64,000 nt of DNA from Hemileia vastatrix (lineage: Eukaryota > Basidiomycota > Pucciniomycetes > Pucciniales > Zaghouaniaceae): positions 2,850,001-2,914,000 of the forward strand of contig JASXTE010000001.1 in assembly GCA_030280995.1 (NCBI GenBank), written 5' to 3'. The position numbers and the translations under genes are program-made. Under the pieces are notes generated by a model, which made no database searches, was not told where the DNA came from, and saw only the letters and a list, made by a program, of their open reading frames with translations. Below, one piece after another: positions 22,923 to 33,935 of this stretch. The first letter of the stretch is position 1. Every line of letters begins with the position of its first letter.

Positions 22923-23294
22923 GGGATTACAAAATAATTCATTATCCCACCTCTTATACCCCAATTTCTGTTCCTAATTCCTGATTCCAAACTCTTCACA
23001 TCCATGATTGATTTGTAAGCAAGTCACATGACATATAATTGTGGATTCCATCTTTATGTGTCTCTTCACTCTATGCTACTTGATTTTGGTGGAAAACACA
23101 TAACATTTTTTCTTATCCTTATGTGTCTCTTCACTCTATGCTACTTAATTGTGGTGGCAAACTCATAACATTTTTTTCTATCTACACACCCCACCTGCTC
23201 ATTTGGTGGCAAATTTCCACTTCCCACTCATCACCTAAACTTTCAACAAATAATAATATGGCATCTCTCTACTAGGAAGCAACTTCACTCTGCT

Positions 23295-23381
23295 ATGAAT
23301 GCTATCACTTTAACTTTGTCTGCTGACTTTGATTCTGACTTGTGTTTGGAAGACACTTTAGCTTATATGTCTTTCCAATGA
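23295..23381 (+). pseudogene. Possible first exon of the E2 plus-strand gene, copy 2
   Basis: A short frame reads MNAITLTLSADFDSDLCLED followed by TLAYMSFQ and a stop at 23379-23381; in the same frame the preceding codons give WHLSTRKQLHSA. Acidic, helical character suits the N-terminus of a transposon protein. It lies about 450 bp inside the left terminus, where a 5' exon would be expected. Link to the frame at 50613-51077 is inferred from orientation and element limits only. Confidence 0.3.
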
Positions 23382-24354
23382 TCTTTGTGAAGAAGAGGAT
23401 CCCAAAACTGCACTAGCTCTCCCCTCCCTTGAATAAGAACAAATACTTTCCACCAGAATATTCTCAGTCATTATGCCAATCACCCTCCAACACTTTGAAA
23501 CACAACTGTTTTAAATTTTTTTTCATACTCTCCAGATTTTCAGCTTTCGTGCTTTATTCACTTAGTTTGGTGTTTCTGTTTTTTGTATATTAATTTTTAT
23601 TTTGAATTTACACTGAATGTCTCTTTTCTGGATGTCTCACTTGTTTTCATTCACCAGCTCAACATGAAATTGCTTATTTTCTGCAATTGCATAAGTTTTC
23701 ACTGTTTATTTTTTTCATTCATCACTCATATCCTTTCCTCATCTCCTCAAACATCCCTCAAACAATTTGGTTTTATTTATTTTCTCATCTCATCTCTCCA
23801 GGTAAGTCATTTTATTCATTTTTTTTTTGATTTTTTGAATGCTAATTATAGTTTTTTTTGGTTTTTACTCTGTTTTTTTTCTTTTTTGTATCTATTTTTT
23901 TTGTAAGTGGTTATTTTTGATTTTTATGGTAAAATTGACCTTTTTTTCTCTCCCTCTTTAATTTCTTTTTTAGCTCCATCACCCTACTCTTCATCCCTAC
24001 TTGGAAAGGTCATTATCCCCCCTTTCCCCTATTTCACTTTCTTTTGCTTCCATGTCATTAAAACACATACATTTCTCATTCTTTATGAATTTCACTTACT
24101 CCATATTCAATTTCACCATAATTCCAACATCAATCTTTCTCACTCTATTTTTCCTACTTTTCAATCAAATTAAGTTTAATCTCCTTTTTTTCATGCCTAT
24201 ATGATATCTAATTCTTTCTATGAAAGCTTCATACTTAAATATATTTATGACTCTTATCTGGATAACATTGAACTTATTAATCTTCTTTTGTTCTCATATT
24301 CATTACCACTTTTCAAGTTTTTGTAAAATTTTGAAAATCAGACTTGGAATTAGG

Positions 24355-24625
24355 GTAAGATTCATTTGAATCTTATGTCCTTTTTACCAAAGATTCTCCT
24401 GAAAGCTACCTTTCATTTCCCACAAACAGATTTGAATTTGGTTCAGTCTTTCTGAGATATTGACCATTAAAGTTGAGCCTTTTTCACCAATTTAAATTTT
24501 TTATTTCATTTTTTATGTAACTAATTAGGGTTAGGTTTGTTTAAATAACATTTCTTTTAAATGAAGACTCTCCTAAAGCCTATCTGTCATTTCCTATGAA
24601 CAGATTTGAATTTGGTTCAGTGGTT
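24355..24625. repeat. Direct duplication of about 175 bp inside E2
   Basis: Two units share CAGATTTGAATTTGGTTCAG, ATTCTCCTGAAAG/ACTCTCCTAAAG and CTGAGATATTGAC. The second unit is cut at 24625 by element B and continues at 40549-40629. That continuation lets the insertion point of B be read directly. Confidence 0.75.
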
Positions 24626-24811
24626 CACCACGGAAAATCTGGGGGTGAACTGCTAGCAATCCCCTCTCTTTGAACTCCAGAGTGTCTCTTATTATTCCAG
24701 GGTTATTCTCACTTTATAACAATATACAAAATTGTATTGGAAGTACATTTATTCTCAGATTGATGATAGACAGAATATCAACTGATTCCAAACTATGCAC
24801 AAGTTGATCCT

Positions 24812-25936
24812 TGTCCGTCAGTTGTCTAGAAGAGATAAGAGAAGAGGGAAGAAAAGAGAGGAGGACAAGAAGGAAATAGTAATTTAGAAATAAAAGAAAT
24901 AAAAACAAATTAAATTATTTAATTTATTTGAGAGAAAGCAACAACGAGTGATTTGAGAGGTGACAACAAATTGGTTTTATTAATATTAATATAATTTAAG
25001 TAACAGTTCTGCGCGGCAAACACTATTATTACTATCAGACTTAAGGCAACCTTTAAATTGTTATTTAGAATTTTTAATTAGAATTTAATACTAATAAAAA
25101 TAATAATAAGCGTAATAAATTTATCTTTAAATTGTTGAGTGTGTAATAAGTGATGAGGCTACAGGGGATTATCCAAGGCCCTTTTATAGGCAATGGGTCC
25201 TCTGAAGCGCCACTATATTTGTAAATACAATAATTATAATAGGATAAAACAAGTGTATCAAAGAGTAAGTGAAACATAACAATGTAGAGAAAAATATGAA
25301 ACAAATAATTAAAAACCCCAATTAAGAATTCAATTTTCCCGCCATTAATTCCCAAATCAGTAAGTAAAAATAGTGAATAACTAAACAAGCCTGGAACATA
25401 GTAACTATGAGCAAAATCATTCAAAACAGATGGTACAGTCTGATTTAAGGATTTTTAAGTGGAACAAAAAATATTCTGACGCAACAAATATGTAATTTAT
25501 TTCAATTCAGTATTAATTAGTTTTTCCTGACACAATTATAGGTCAAAAGAAGCCTCATTATTTATTGTTTAATATTATAAGAAATGATATTTAGTATATA
25601 AATATAATTAATTAATTTAATTATATTATAAGTAAATTTTACACTTATAATTATAATATATGTTTTTAATTAATTAAATATAAATTTATAATTATTAAAT
25701 ACATAAAAAATGCGCCATTATTTGTAGAATATAATATATTATGTTAAATTTAAATGTATAAAAAATTTATATAACCAATAAAATTAATATAACACTTATA
25801 TGTAATAAAATACTTATATAATTTTATTATGCAATAAAATATTAATTTATATACATTAAATACAATTCTTACACCCTTTTTCAGGTCTTATAAGTTACAT
25901 GTCATTTACTGGACTCCTGAAATAGCCTGGCTGACA
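24812..25936 (-). repeat. 3' LTR of retroelement R1
   Basis: 1125 bp, starting TGTCCGTCAGTTGTCTAGAA and ending TAGCCTGGCTGACA on the plus strand. The partner is 32811-33935, of identical length. I count roughly 18 differences by eye, about 1.6 percent. The polypurine tract GAGTGAGGGAG lies just upstream in element orientation (25937-25947). TATAAAAGG is readable on the minus strand at about 25182-25190. Confidence 0.9.
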
Positions 25937-25971
25937 CTCCCTCACTCTAAAAAAAACAATAAAAAAAAATG

Positions 25972-28900
25972 CTAAGATTTTTTCTTTTTGTACTTTTTCA
26001 ACAGAGTAGGCAGATTTGAAATCTCCTTACCAGGTATCCATGCATCATGTTCAGATGATTTGTTCTTATATCTCAATAAATATTCAGTACCTCTTTCAGA
26101 AGTGATAATTCTATCATTGAGAATTTTATCAATTTCTGCTGTTTCTGTGACTTCCTGAGGGTTTTTCTTAGGTCTTCCCCTTCTTTTGGGAAATAAGTCA
26201 CTGTTGGAAGTATAAGGCTTAAGCAAAGAAATGGGAAAAACAGGATGTTTCCTATCATATGGAGAATACAATACAACTTCTACTGCATTATCACCAACCA
26301 TCCTTTTAACAACAAATGGTCCTACAAAAGCATCTTTTAATTTGTGGTTACCTTGTAAATTGAAATGGACAGTAGAGATCAACACTTCATCACCCTTGTT
26401 AAATGTGTATTCTTTATGGGATTTATCCCATCTTTTCTTTTCATATTCAAATGCTTTATCAATACAGCTCTGAGCATGTTTTCTGCATAGCTGTTGCATT
26501 TGCATAAAAGATTTTACACCAGGGTGTAGTTCCAACTTAGGTAATTTATTATTGAGAATCTGAGCAGGAGTGTTTGGGACATAACCTAACCAAAGCTCAA
26601 AAGGCTTTTTCTCAGTGACAGAATGAACAGTGCTATTATATGCAAATTCAAGACCAGGCAAAACAGTGACCCAATCATGAGTAAATCTGTCATTGTCTTT
26701 ATATTCTAAACCAAAGGCACAATACCTTCTAATCATATCTTCCAGAGTTTGAATCATTCTCTCAGCTAGACCATCAGTTTGAGGATGGTGAGCTGTAGAC
26801 AATTTTAACTCACAGCCACAAATATCCATCAAAGAGGTCCAAAACTCAGAAGTGAATTTTGGATCCCTATCAGAGATAATGGCTTTTAGAAAACCAATAA
26901 TATTAAACATGTAAGACCACCATAAGAAAGCTAATTCTTTGGTGGATACATCTTTGTGGGTTGGAATAAATTTGCACATTTTTGTGAATCTATCCACTAT
27001 TACCCAACAAGAGTTAAAGCTGTCTTTACCTGCAACAGGAAGACCAGTGACAAAATCCATATTAATGATTTGCCAGGGAGCATTAGGTGCTTCAATATGT
27101 TGTAATAACCCTGCTCTCTTACCTGTTAACCTTTTAGATTTTTGGCAGGAATCACAAGATTCAACATATAATTTTGTGTCTTCAGACATATTAGCCCACC
27201 AAGCAGTGTTTTTGATTCTAATCAATGTTTTTTCAAGATCAAAATGACCAGCTAATATGTCATCATGACAAAGTTTGAGGATAGTTTCTTTCATAGAAGT
27301 AGGAATTACAATTACATTAGTAAGCTTCCTTCTATAATATATATAACCATCTTCAATAGAGAACTTTCCTTTATTTAAAGCATTTTGATACTTTGCAGGA
27401 AGAGTTTTTATTAATGCTTGTATTGAAGCATTCTTAGGATCATTTAAGATAGTAGCCAATTTATTTAAATCAGAATCCTTATCATATGAATCCAGTATTA
27501 ATTGTAATAACTCCTCTTCCATATCAACTATAAATATACCATGGATATGAACAGTATCATCTTCAGGTACATAAGCAGGATTTGAGTCATTATTTGGCAG
27601 AGGCAATCTGGAGAGCATATCAACATTGGAGTGAAAATTTCCAGCTCTATGGATAATTGTCATCCGTCCTCTGTATTCTTGAACAGCAAGTTGCCACCTG
27701 AACATATGTCTGTTAGGTGTCTTTAGGTTTAAGAGGGACTTCACAGCACTACAGTCAGTTACCAACTCAAATTTTTGGTCATCCAAATAGTAATGAAGCT
27801 TCTCAAGAGCCCAAACAACTTCTAAGCACTCCAATTGAGTGGAACCATATTTCAATTCACTATTTCTTAAGATTCTTGAAATATAACAAATTACAACCTC
27901 TGAGGATTTATCATTAATAATTTGCTTCTGGTGAAGGGCAGCACCCAGACCAATAAAGCTAGCATCTGTATAAAGGACAAATGGCTTGTTAAAATCTGGA
28001 AGAGACAATATAGGGGCTGTCATTAAGAAACCTTTTAATGTATTAAAAGCTTTTTGACAGTCATTATTCCAGAGAAAGGCAACATCTTTTCTGGTCAGTT
28101 TTGTAAGAGGTAAGGCTATGACCTGATAATTCTTAATATATTGTCTATAATAGCCACACATCCCCAAAAAACTTTGGATTTCTCTTACAGAAGTTGGTGC
28201 TTTCACATTTTGGATGGCAGCAACTTTGTTGTGGTCTACACAAATTTGTAAGCCTGACACAACATGGCCAAGGACTTTCAAAGATTGAAAACCAAATTTA
28301 CACTTTTTTAAGGATAAGGTCATATTGATTTCATCCATTTTTTGGAAAACTCTATTCAAGTGAATCATATGTTCATCAAAAGTTTTAGAAAAAACAATAA
28401 TATCATCAATATAAACCATGAGCCAACCTTCAATAATTTCTTGATGGAAAGTGTTATCCATGACTTTCTGGAAAACTGAAGGAGCATTTTTAGGGCCAAA
28501 TGGCATCCTAACATACTTATATATTCACATATGAGTAGCAATAAGCAAAAAATTTTGAGAATTTTTCTCAACTGGAACTTGATGATAACCTTTATTTCCA
28601 TCCAGACAACTAATAAATTTTTCACCTTGCAAGGTAGCATGAATTGAATTAATTCTGGGTAAAGGGTAGATATCATCAACAGTATAAGTGTTCAAAGCTC
28701 TGTATTCTCCACATAATCTAGCCTTATCTTTTTCATAAGAAATCAAGACTGGGGAGATGACACAATATTTAGGGGTGACATCTACTTTTTCAATGATATT
28801 CATTTTTAATAATGTTGCAATATTATCTTCAATATCTTTTCTTTTTGATGTAGAAGCAGGATATGGTTTTTTCTTAAGGGTAGGAGGAATATCACTCAAA

Positions 28901-31647
28901 TTACAGGATAAGGTAATTTTCATCTCTTCCTGAACAATTCCCAAGACATGAGAACCATGAGCAAAAGCCATAGGGAAAGAGGTAATAGAGGCAACAATAG
29001 AATCTTTTTGTTCACTAGTCAACTGATCACCAAAAGAAGCAGTATTTATTTCATGTAATAAATCATCCATTTCAGTTTTTTTTCTACCTTTACACTGGAT
29101 CAGTGAGTTACAAGATTTCAACAAATGCCCAGAAGTTCTAGGAGAGGAAATTTTGAATTTCCTTTTTCCATTCATTCCTAAGGTAAAGCAATTATTTTCT
29201 GGGTCCAGTTTCACACCAAACATGGTTAAAATATCATTTCCCATAATAAACCAATTGCTCAAATTATCATTTTTCATGACAACAAACTCAAAAATAGCTC
29301 TGACAAAACCACCATTATATTTGAAGAATACAGAGGTTTTGTATTTGCCAATAGGAAATAAGGTAGAACCATACCCTCTCCATTTTTCAGAAGTTATAGG
29401 TAATAATTTACTCAAATATTCCTTATCCACTGAAGCCAAAGCTTTTTCAGATACTACACTTCCTCCAGCACCAGAATCAAGAACTACATCAGCATTTTTA
29501 CCATTAATGATAACAGTTGCCTTTAAAGGGGATATAGGTATAGAATTGTTAGTAATATCTTTAATTATCTCAGCATTTTCTACTGAAGATAAATCTAATA
29601 CACATTCTTCAGATATATTATTTAAATAATGGAAATCTTGTTCCAACATTAAAACATCTTTAACAGAATCATTTTCATAGGAGATATTACTTTCACATTC
29701 ACTGGAAGAAGTATTGACATCAAGTTCAACTTCATCAGTGTCTTCATTTTGTTCAACAAGATGAATTTTCTTGTCACAAACATGACCCTTCTGCCACGGT
29801 TTGTCACATTTATAACAAGTATTTGTTGCATATTTTTTAGGTGCAACTGGGGAAGAGGGTTTACCAGATTTTTCTGGGAGCTTTGTAGAAGGTTTATTCT
29901 GATCATTATAAGATTTACCAAGGTAATTCTTTGGTTCATATCTATGGTTGAGCAGTACCTCATTACAGATATTAATGAAAGAAGAATTTTCCCTTACATG
30001 CTCAGTTCTAGCCACAATCAAATCCCTAAGAGAATTTGGTAATTTATACAAGATTTTATCTCTCCAAATATCATAATCCATCTTTGGATCAATTGCTCTA
30101 AGGATTTTTGTTATTTTCATCAGAAAAACAATGGGCTTTTCAACAGAGGAGGATACATATCTAGTATTCTCATACAGTCTCTGTTGAGCTAACCTGAATT
30201 TTGAACCACCAAACTGATTCTCAATCAAGGATTTCCAATCATTCCATGTATAATGATTGTTATCTAAAAGAACAGATTCATACCACATCAAGGCTACATT
30301 GGAAAGTAAAGAAATATGCTTAGAAACAATTTCCTCATCAGGTAGTTTATAAGATCTCTTTAAATTATCAATTCTTTGGATAAAGTGTTGCCAATCAGAG
30401 GAAGAATCACCATCAAAGGTAGGATATTGGTCTAACTTAGGCCAATTTTTCTGACTACTGGGATGGTCCACTTTTTGGTTTGAATTATTCATTATTAATA
30501 ATTCCTGAAGTTTAGCCAGGTGTTCAGAAATTTCATTATTTACAGAAACAGCTGGTGCATGACCATCACAAGATTTTTTGCTAGTAGCAAAAGTTTTTAC
30601 AGACTCATTGTCAGTTTGTTTAATGGTTGAAATATGAGGAAGAAAGGATGAACTTTGCTCAGGTTTTTTTCCTTTATTTTTATGCAGTTTATTGACAGCA
30701 TTCTCATTTAATTCATTATTGATGGTTAAGGTTGAGAATTTTTCATGCAGGTCAGACACATAGTTTCTTATTCTTGGAATTTCAGACATCTGGTCATTTA
30801 CTTTTGCAAGAGATAGAACATTTCTGTCCTCAGAAACTGAGTGTTTGGCACTTAGTGCATGGAAATCATTTCTTAGCTTTTTAAACTCATTTTGCAGAGA
30901 TTTTATTTCATTTTTGAATGAATAATTTTCTTCAATAAGGGGTTTCAATTCACTCAAGGTCTTATGTAGACTGATATTTCTATCTGAGATAGCTCTATGG
31001 TCACTTCTTATTTGTTTTTGTTGACTAAGAATAATATTCAAGGTTTCTTTGATTTTTAAATAAGCTGTATCTTGTACAGAAGAACTCACTTTACATTGCA
31101 AGTGTAAATTATTTAATCTATCATTTTCATGGATTAACACATCTCTCACATGTTTGTCTTTCACAACATTAAAATCAAGGGTATCTTTCAATATTTCCTC
31201 AGAAGTTTTTTCAATTAAGGTATAGATTTCAGGGGGAACAGAATCATTTTTAATTGCAAGATAAGGATTAATTAAAGAAGTAGAAGTTAAATGTAAAGGT
31301 TCATTAAATGACAATTTGCTAATTACATCAATAGGGCTACTAGTTACAGGAAGCTGTCTTTTAACAGGTTTAACTGTTTTTTCACCATGTTCAATAATAT
31401 TACCTGAAGAAGAAGATTTATTAGAAAACATACCCAAGTGACTATCAACCAAATTACTTACCATGGCAGAGGAGGAAACTTCCCCTGAGACTGGGTTTGG
31501 GATTGTGTTTGGGCCTTCTTTCTCCTGCCTTGTTGGTAGGGATGAGGAGGTGGATGGAAATTGGGTGTTCTGGATGGGCCAGGCTGATGATGAGGAGGGT
31601 GTTGCACATTCTGTTGGTAGTGACTCATTAGATAATCCAATTTCCAT
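25972..31647 (-). pseudogene. R1 ORF2: Gag-Pol polyprotein with chromodomain, one in-frame stop
   Basis: Reverse transcribes and integrates the element. Order seen: acidic coiled coil (about 31300-30600), capsid-like domain (KLDQYPTFDGD at 30440 to about 29950), variant zinc knuckle CYKCDKPWQKGHVC (29780-29820, CX2C...GHXC), aspartic protease VLDSGAGGS (29470), reverse transcriptase with YIDD (28410), RNase H with LYTDAS (27975), integrase HHCC (27280-27140), catalytic Asp in MDFVTG (27055), Asp in SDRDPKF (26870) and Glu in LAERMIQTLED (26760), C-terminal chromodomain (about 26140-26000). A TGA at 28525-28527 interrupts the RT between THM and IYKYVRMPFG; R2 has Gly there. No other break. The start is uncertain: 31647 is an ATG conserved with R2; the ATG at 31464 overlaps the ORF1 stop. 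Confidence 0.92.
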
Positions 31648-32138
31648 TGCTCTACTTCCATAGTATTTGGATTTTGGATGGTTGAGCTGGGTGACTGTGA
31701 AGGTTGAGCCTGAAACTGAGGCTGATTGGGAGGCAACTGAGGAGGGGCCTGGGCCTGAATCTGGTTCCTGAGTTCTTGAACCTGATCCCACAAGGTGTCT
31801 ACTTTTCTTTGTACGTCATATTTTCTGTCTTCAACTCTTTTATATGACTGGACAGGTTGCTGATTTGTTGTGGCAGAGGAAGCTTTTTTATTCTGAATCC
31901 TTTTGGAAGAACTTCTTGAGGTACTAGAGGCTTTACTTCCTTCTGTTGTGCTGGGGGAAGGGGGTTTGGTTTGCTTACATTTCCTGTCATTTTCACATCC
32001 TGAATTATGTGAATTTTTTGTGTTAGCATAAGAATTTTTATGTCCAACTTTAGAAGAACTCACAGTATCAGCATCATAGTCAATTTCAATTTCATCCACT
32101 TGCATGTTATCCATTTTTTCAGCCAAATTGTTGGACAT
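31458..32138 (-). CDS. R1 ORF1: basic, Pro/Gln-rich accessory or Gag-like protein
   Basis: 226 residues from ATG at 32138 (MSNNLAEKMDNMQVDEIEID). N-terminal acidic part, then Ser/Lys-rich stretch, a short coiled-coil-like segment (KVDTLWDQVQELRNQIQ), a Pro/Gln-rich segment, the motif EQWKLDYLMSHYQQN, and a basic tail ending FPPLPW. R2 ORF1 shares the layout: coiled coil, then RKWKWDWYAQNYNSP, basic tail, terminal PW. ORF2 overlaps it by at least 190 nt in the -1 frame. Probably a nucleocapsid-associated or RNA-binding protein; the capsid domain itself is in ORF2. No known domain recognised. Confidence 0.75.
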   Translation of the reverse strand: MSNNLAEKMDNMQVDEIEIDYDADTVSSSKVGHKNSYANTKNSHNSGCENDRKCKQTKPPSPSTTEGSKASSTSRSSSKRIQNKKASSATTNQQPVQSYKRVEDRKYDVQRKVDTLWDQVQELRNQIQAQAPPQLPPNQPQFQAQPSQSPSSTIQNPNTMEVEQWKLDYLMSHYQQNVQHPPHHQPGPSRTPNFHPPPHPYQQGRRKKAQTQSQTQSQGKFPPLPW

Positions 32139-32810
32139 AATAGTGGGAAGATTAACTTTTTTAAAAAAAATAATAAAAGTTAGTTAATAATTTCTCCAAA
32201 TATAAAAAAAAATTTTATTAATTAAATTATAAAAAAAAATTTTTTTAATATAAAGTAATAATTATAAAAAATTAATTTAAAAAATGGATTGCAAGGTTAA
32301 ATTGGGAATAAACAATCAAGTTAATTCAACCAATTAATTACCGATATTAAATATGGCAATATATTTGGGACTAAGCACAAAGTACTTTAAAGTCAACCAA
32401 AATTAACAATAATTAATAATAATAAAAAATTAATTTAATAATTCAATTTGTATTAATAATAATGTCAATTCTTCTAGGACTAAGAGGATTTAACACTCTA
32501 TAATGGTCAACTAGGAAAAAAAAATTTTAATAATTGAACACTTACACTCAGTGAATCAGCAATTAAGCCACAATCACTGTTATTGCAGTAAAAATACAGT
32601 AATATGAGTGAGAGGTGCAAGGGTGAACTTACTATAGTGATCCAAAAATCACTTCAAAATAATATATGAATTAATATAATATAAACCTAAGAAATTGAAC
32701 CCAAGTTGGAAACACGGTCTCTGCAAAAGTTTTGTTTTTGCTAGGTGGTCCGTGCGTTTGTCGTTTGTCGCCAGGCTCGATCGTCGTCGTCGTTTGGAAA
32801 GGCCCTCAGT
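32139..32810 (-). other. R1 leader with primer-binding region
   Basis: 672 bp between LTR and ORF1, the same length as in R2. Directly after the LTR the minus strand reads ACTGAGGGCCTTTCC. R2 has TTTGGGGACCTTTCC at the same place, which marks the likely primer-binding site. No usual TGG-type tRNA match is evident, so the primer is unknown. The rest is AT-rich without frames. Confidence 0.55.
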
Positions 32811-33935
32811 TGTCGGTCAGTTGTCTAGAAGAGATAAGAGAAGAGGGAAGAAAAGAGAGGAGGACAAGAAGGAAATATTAAATTAGAAATAAAAGAAATA
32901 AAAACAAATGAAATTATTTAATTTATTTGAGAGAAAGCAACAACGAGTGATTTGAGAGGTGACAACAAATTGGTTTTATTAATATTAATATAATTTAAAT
33001 AAGAGTTCTGCGCGGCAAACACTATGATTACTATCAGACTTAAGGCAACCTTTAAATTGTTATTTAGAATTTTTAATTAGAATTTAATACTAATAAAAAT
33101 AATAATAAGCGTAATAAATTTATCTTTAAATTGTTGAGTGTGTAATAAGTGATGAGGCTACAGGGGATTATCCAAGGCCCTTTTATAGGCAATGGGTCCT
33201 CTGAAGCGCCACTATATTTGTAAATACAATAATTATAATAGGATAAAACAAGTATATCAAAGAGTAAGTGAAACATAACAATGTAGAGAAAAATATGAAA
33301 CAAATAATTAAAACCCCCAATTAAGAATCCAGTTTTCCCGCCATTAATTCCCAAATCAGTAAGTAAAAATAGTGAATAACTAAACAAGCCTGGAACATAG
33401 TAACTATGAGAAAAATCATTCAAAACAGATGGTACAGTCTGATTTAAGGATTTTTAAGTGAAACAAAAAATATTCTGATGCAACAAATATGTAATTTATT
33501 TCAATTCAGTATTAATTAGTCATTCCTGACACAATTATAGGTCAAAAGAAGTGTCATTATTTATTGTTTAATATTATAAGAAATGATATTTAGTATATAA
33601 ATATAATTAATTAATTTAATTATATTATAAGTAAATTTTACACTTATAATTATAATATATGTTTTTAATTAATTAAATATAAATTTATAATTATTAAATA
33701 CATAAAAAATGCGCCATTATTTGTAGAATATAATATATTATGTTAAATTTAAATGTATAAAAAATTTATATAACCAATAAAATTAATATAACACTTATAT
33801 GTAATAAAATACTTATATAATTTTATTATGCAATAAAATATTAATTTATATACATTAAATACAATTCTTACACCCTTTTTCAGGTCTTATAAGTTACATG
33901 TCATTTACTGGACTCCTGGAATAGCCTGGCTGACA
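32811..33935 (-). repeat. 5' LTR of retroelement R1
   Basis: 1125 bp, TGTCGGTCAGTTGTCTAGAA to TAGCCTGGCTGACA (plus strand). A promoter motif TATAAAAGG is read on the minus strand at about 33187-33179, followed by GCCTTGGATAATCCCC. Frames of 116 aa on the minus strand occur in both LTRs (25074-25424, 33073-33423), but they start at a TTG-type codon or weak context in AT-rich DNA and are not taken as genes. Confidence 0.9.
33181..33187 (-). promoter_or_regulatory. TATA box of R1 5' LTR
   Basis: TATAAAA on the minus strand, context CCTATAAAAGGGCC. The same motif is in the 3' LTR, and a comparable one in the R2 LTRs, at a position that would place the transcript start inside the LTR. Confidence 0.5.

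Larger units (their letters stand above)
24812..33935 (-). mobile_element. R1, Ty3/gypsy chromovirus with both LTRs, no TSD
   Basis: Order on the minus strand: LTR (33935-32811), 672-bp leader, ORF1 (32138-31458), overlapping ORF2 with gag, pol and chromodomain (to 25972), polypurine tract, LTR (25936-24812). Flanking 5-mers are ATCCT on the left and GAGCT on the right, which do not match. The flanks come from two separate places in the host element (see element B), so R1 is probably a product of recombination between two insertions. Confidence 0.92.

Noticed and set aside
23583..24204. Phe/Ser-rich frames of 67-107 residues
   Set aside because: T-rich sequence read as Phe, Leu and Ser; overlapping frames are equally open and no domain or conservation is seen.
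24520..24545. Telomere-like TTAGGGTTAGG
   Set aside because: Barely two units inside a 175-bp duplicated block; no array.
25074..25424. 116-residue frames in the R1 LTRs (also 33073-33423)
   Set aside because: Present because the LTRs are near-identical; the frame is hydrophobic low-complexity, lies in LTR sequence and has no counterpart in the related LTRs at 19865 and 55094 as far as I can see.
29153..29629. Plus-strand frames opposite R1 and R2 pol (29153-29629, 26939-27247, 43621-43983, 45436-45750)
   Set aside because: Antisense shadows of the retroelement coding frame.
31400..31461. 58-nt intron in R1 beginning GTAAGT at the ORF1 stop and ending CTTCTTCTTCAG
   Set aside because: The signals look good, but joining these sites recreates a stop directly (TGG TAA), and both sites lie within the open ORF2 frame, so it would neither extend ORF1 nor keep ORF2 in frame.
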